A stretch of 12,123 nucleotides of DNA from positions 1 through 12,123 of the forward strand of contig JAFWHP010000027.1 in NCBI GenBank assembly GCA_017515125.1, read 5' to 3'. Source of the stretch: Candidatus Saccharimonadota bacterium (lineage in GTDB: Bacteria; Patescibacteriota; Saccharimonadia; Saccharimonadales; Saccharimonadaceae). The translations under genes were made by a program, and so were the position numbers. This document shows positions 11,641 through 12,123 of this stretch, piece after piece. Each line of letters starts with the position of its first letter. Positions within the stretch are counted from its first letter, which is position 1. Below the pieces are notes generated by a model. It ran no database searches. It had not been told where the DNA came from and worked only from the letters and a program-made list of their open reading frames with translations.

Positions 11641-11904
11641 ATGGGCTTATTTGGATTCAATAGAAACAAAGCAAACAAAGCTGAAAATCTCGAAAATACA
11701 TCATCTCAACAATGGGACAACCTTCAACATGAAGTCCCCTTCAGGGGTTCAGCTCAGGGCTCACAAAGATACGGCGCCTATTCTCCAGATGCTTTAGCCA
11801 AAAGCGCTCGCGCCGACATTGACCAGCAGGCCGATAATATCCGCAAACTGCAGGAGTTGAACGCTAAACTAAAAGCCCTATCTAAGCCATCAAGCAAGCA
11901 CTAG
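11641..11904 (+). CDS. Small hypothetical protein
   Basis: This 87-residue protein begins MGLFGFNRNKANK, a short amphipathic and basic N-terminus that could touch the membrane. A polar, probably unstructured middle is followed by a helix with heptad-like character (ADIDQQADNIRKLQELNAKLKALSK, about residues 59-83). I recognise no family. An ATG at 11634 is in a different frame and stops after a few codons, so 11641 with GGAG nine bases upstream is the better start. It is ended by the large hairpin at 11945-12049. Confidence 0.62.
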   Translation: MGLFGFNRNKANKAENLENTSSQQWDNLQHEVPFRGSAQGSQRYGAYSPDALAKSARADIDQQADNIRKLQELNAKLKALSKPSSKH

Positions 11905-11944
11905 TTCTTCGATTCTCGCCCAGTCTCTCTGGAGCAGTCGAATT

Positions 11945-12049
11945 ATTCAAGATTAAAACCGCCCGAGAGGGTATTTTCTTCTTGTGAAGTGCATCTACCT
12001 GATGAGCGAACAAGAAAAAATGCCCTATTCGGGCGGTTTTAACTTGAAT
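11945..12049. terminator. Long composite hairpin, bidirectional terminator
   Basis: About 37-38 base pairs form in blocks: 11945-11951 with 12043-12049, then (after a bulged A) TTAAAACCGCCCGA at 11953-11966 with its exact inverse at 12029-12042. A further arm with one bulged C runs through AGGGTATTTT and TTCTTGT to ACAAGAA and AATGCCCT, around a loop of about 24 bases. The AAAACCGCCC/GGGCGGTTTT core has T-runs on both strands, so it can end the plus-strand 87-residue gene and the minus-strand tRNA. The last base of the tRNA CCA is part of the stem. Confidence 0.75.
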
Positions 12050-12123
12050 GGCTCCCGGGGCCGGGCTCGAACCGGCAACCTCGAAGTTAACAGCTTCTTG
12101 CTCCACCATTGAGCTACCCGGGA
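12049..12123 (-). tRNA. tRNA-Asn (anticodon GUU), with encoded CCA
   Basis: Read on the minus strand, the acceptor arm TCCCGGG pairs with CCCGGGA, followed by G73 and an encoded CCA. The D stem is GCTC/GAGC, the anticodon loop is CTGTTAA with anticodon GTT, and the T arm is GCCGG-TTCGAGC-CCGGC. The outermost anticodon-stem pair is an A-G mismatch. The 5' base is the last base of the window, so the gene is complete but its promoter is not visible. Confidence 0.93.

Noticed and set aside
11882..12109. Minus-strand 75-codon frame across the hairpin and tRNA
   Set aside because: It covers a complete tRNA-Asn gene and a long hairpin; its product reflects tRNA sequence and is not a protein gene.

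Overview
The window looks like chromosome from a small-genome bacterium of the Candidate Phyla Radiation (Patescibacteria), most likely Saccharibacteria-like. This is inferred from protein style: a short four-domain ribosomal protein S1, a KGG stress protein, a DUF5663-like protein, and several acidic, Lys/Asn/Glu-rich hypotheticals. Short intergenic regions and almost uniform extended -10 promoters (TGnTATAAT) fit the same picture. TGA is used as a stop codon (for example at 1277-1279 and 4134-4136), which argues against the lineages that recode TGA. I could not run a taxonomic search.

Layout, left: the left edge holds the C-terminal tail of a protein resembling a transposase, then about 500 bases with two strong inverted repeats and a consensus promoter. 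That promoter drives a structured leader RNA and a KGG-type stress protein gene. A convergent minus-strand pair follows: a ROK-family sugar kinase translationally coupled to a zincin with a C-terminal zinc ribbon. The ROK promoter overlaps a divergent promoter for rpsA (ribosomal protein S1). The rpsA leader contains a second copy of the same structured RNA (75% identity over an ungapped 59-base core), interrupted by a 144-bp MITE. A second, 96%-identical MITE copy lies downstream of the rpsA terminator. Both copies carry perfect 8-bp target duplications.

Layout, middle and right: after the second MITE comes a two-gene operon (a DUF5663-like small protein and a 675-residue acidic coiled-coil protein), then a GTG-started acyl-CoA synthetase. 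A divergent pair follows, a GT2 glycosyltransferase on the minus strand and an apparently leaderless COG2426-type membrane protein on the plus strand. Next are a single-pass membrane protein and a convergent L,D-transpeptidase. Two small hypotheticals, a very long composite hairpin and a minus-strand tRNA-Asn(GUU) complete the window.

How the genes relate: the clearest shared theme in the right half is the cell envelope (glycosyltransferase, membrane exporter-like protein, single-pass protein, L,D-transpeptidase, and possibly the acyl-CoA synthetase). The most interesting signal is in the left half. One RNA architecture sits at the very start of two unrelated transcripts, a stress protein and S1, so these genes may answer a common signal. 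In the S1 copy a self-folding mobile element sits inside the RNA, and its target duplication restores the interrupted helix.
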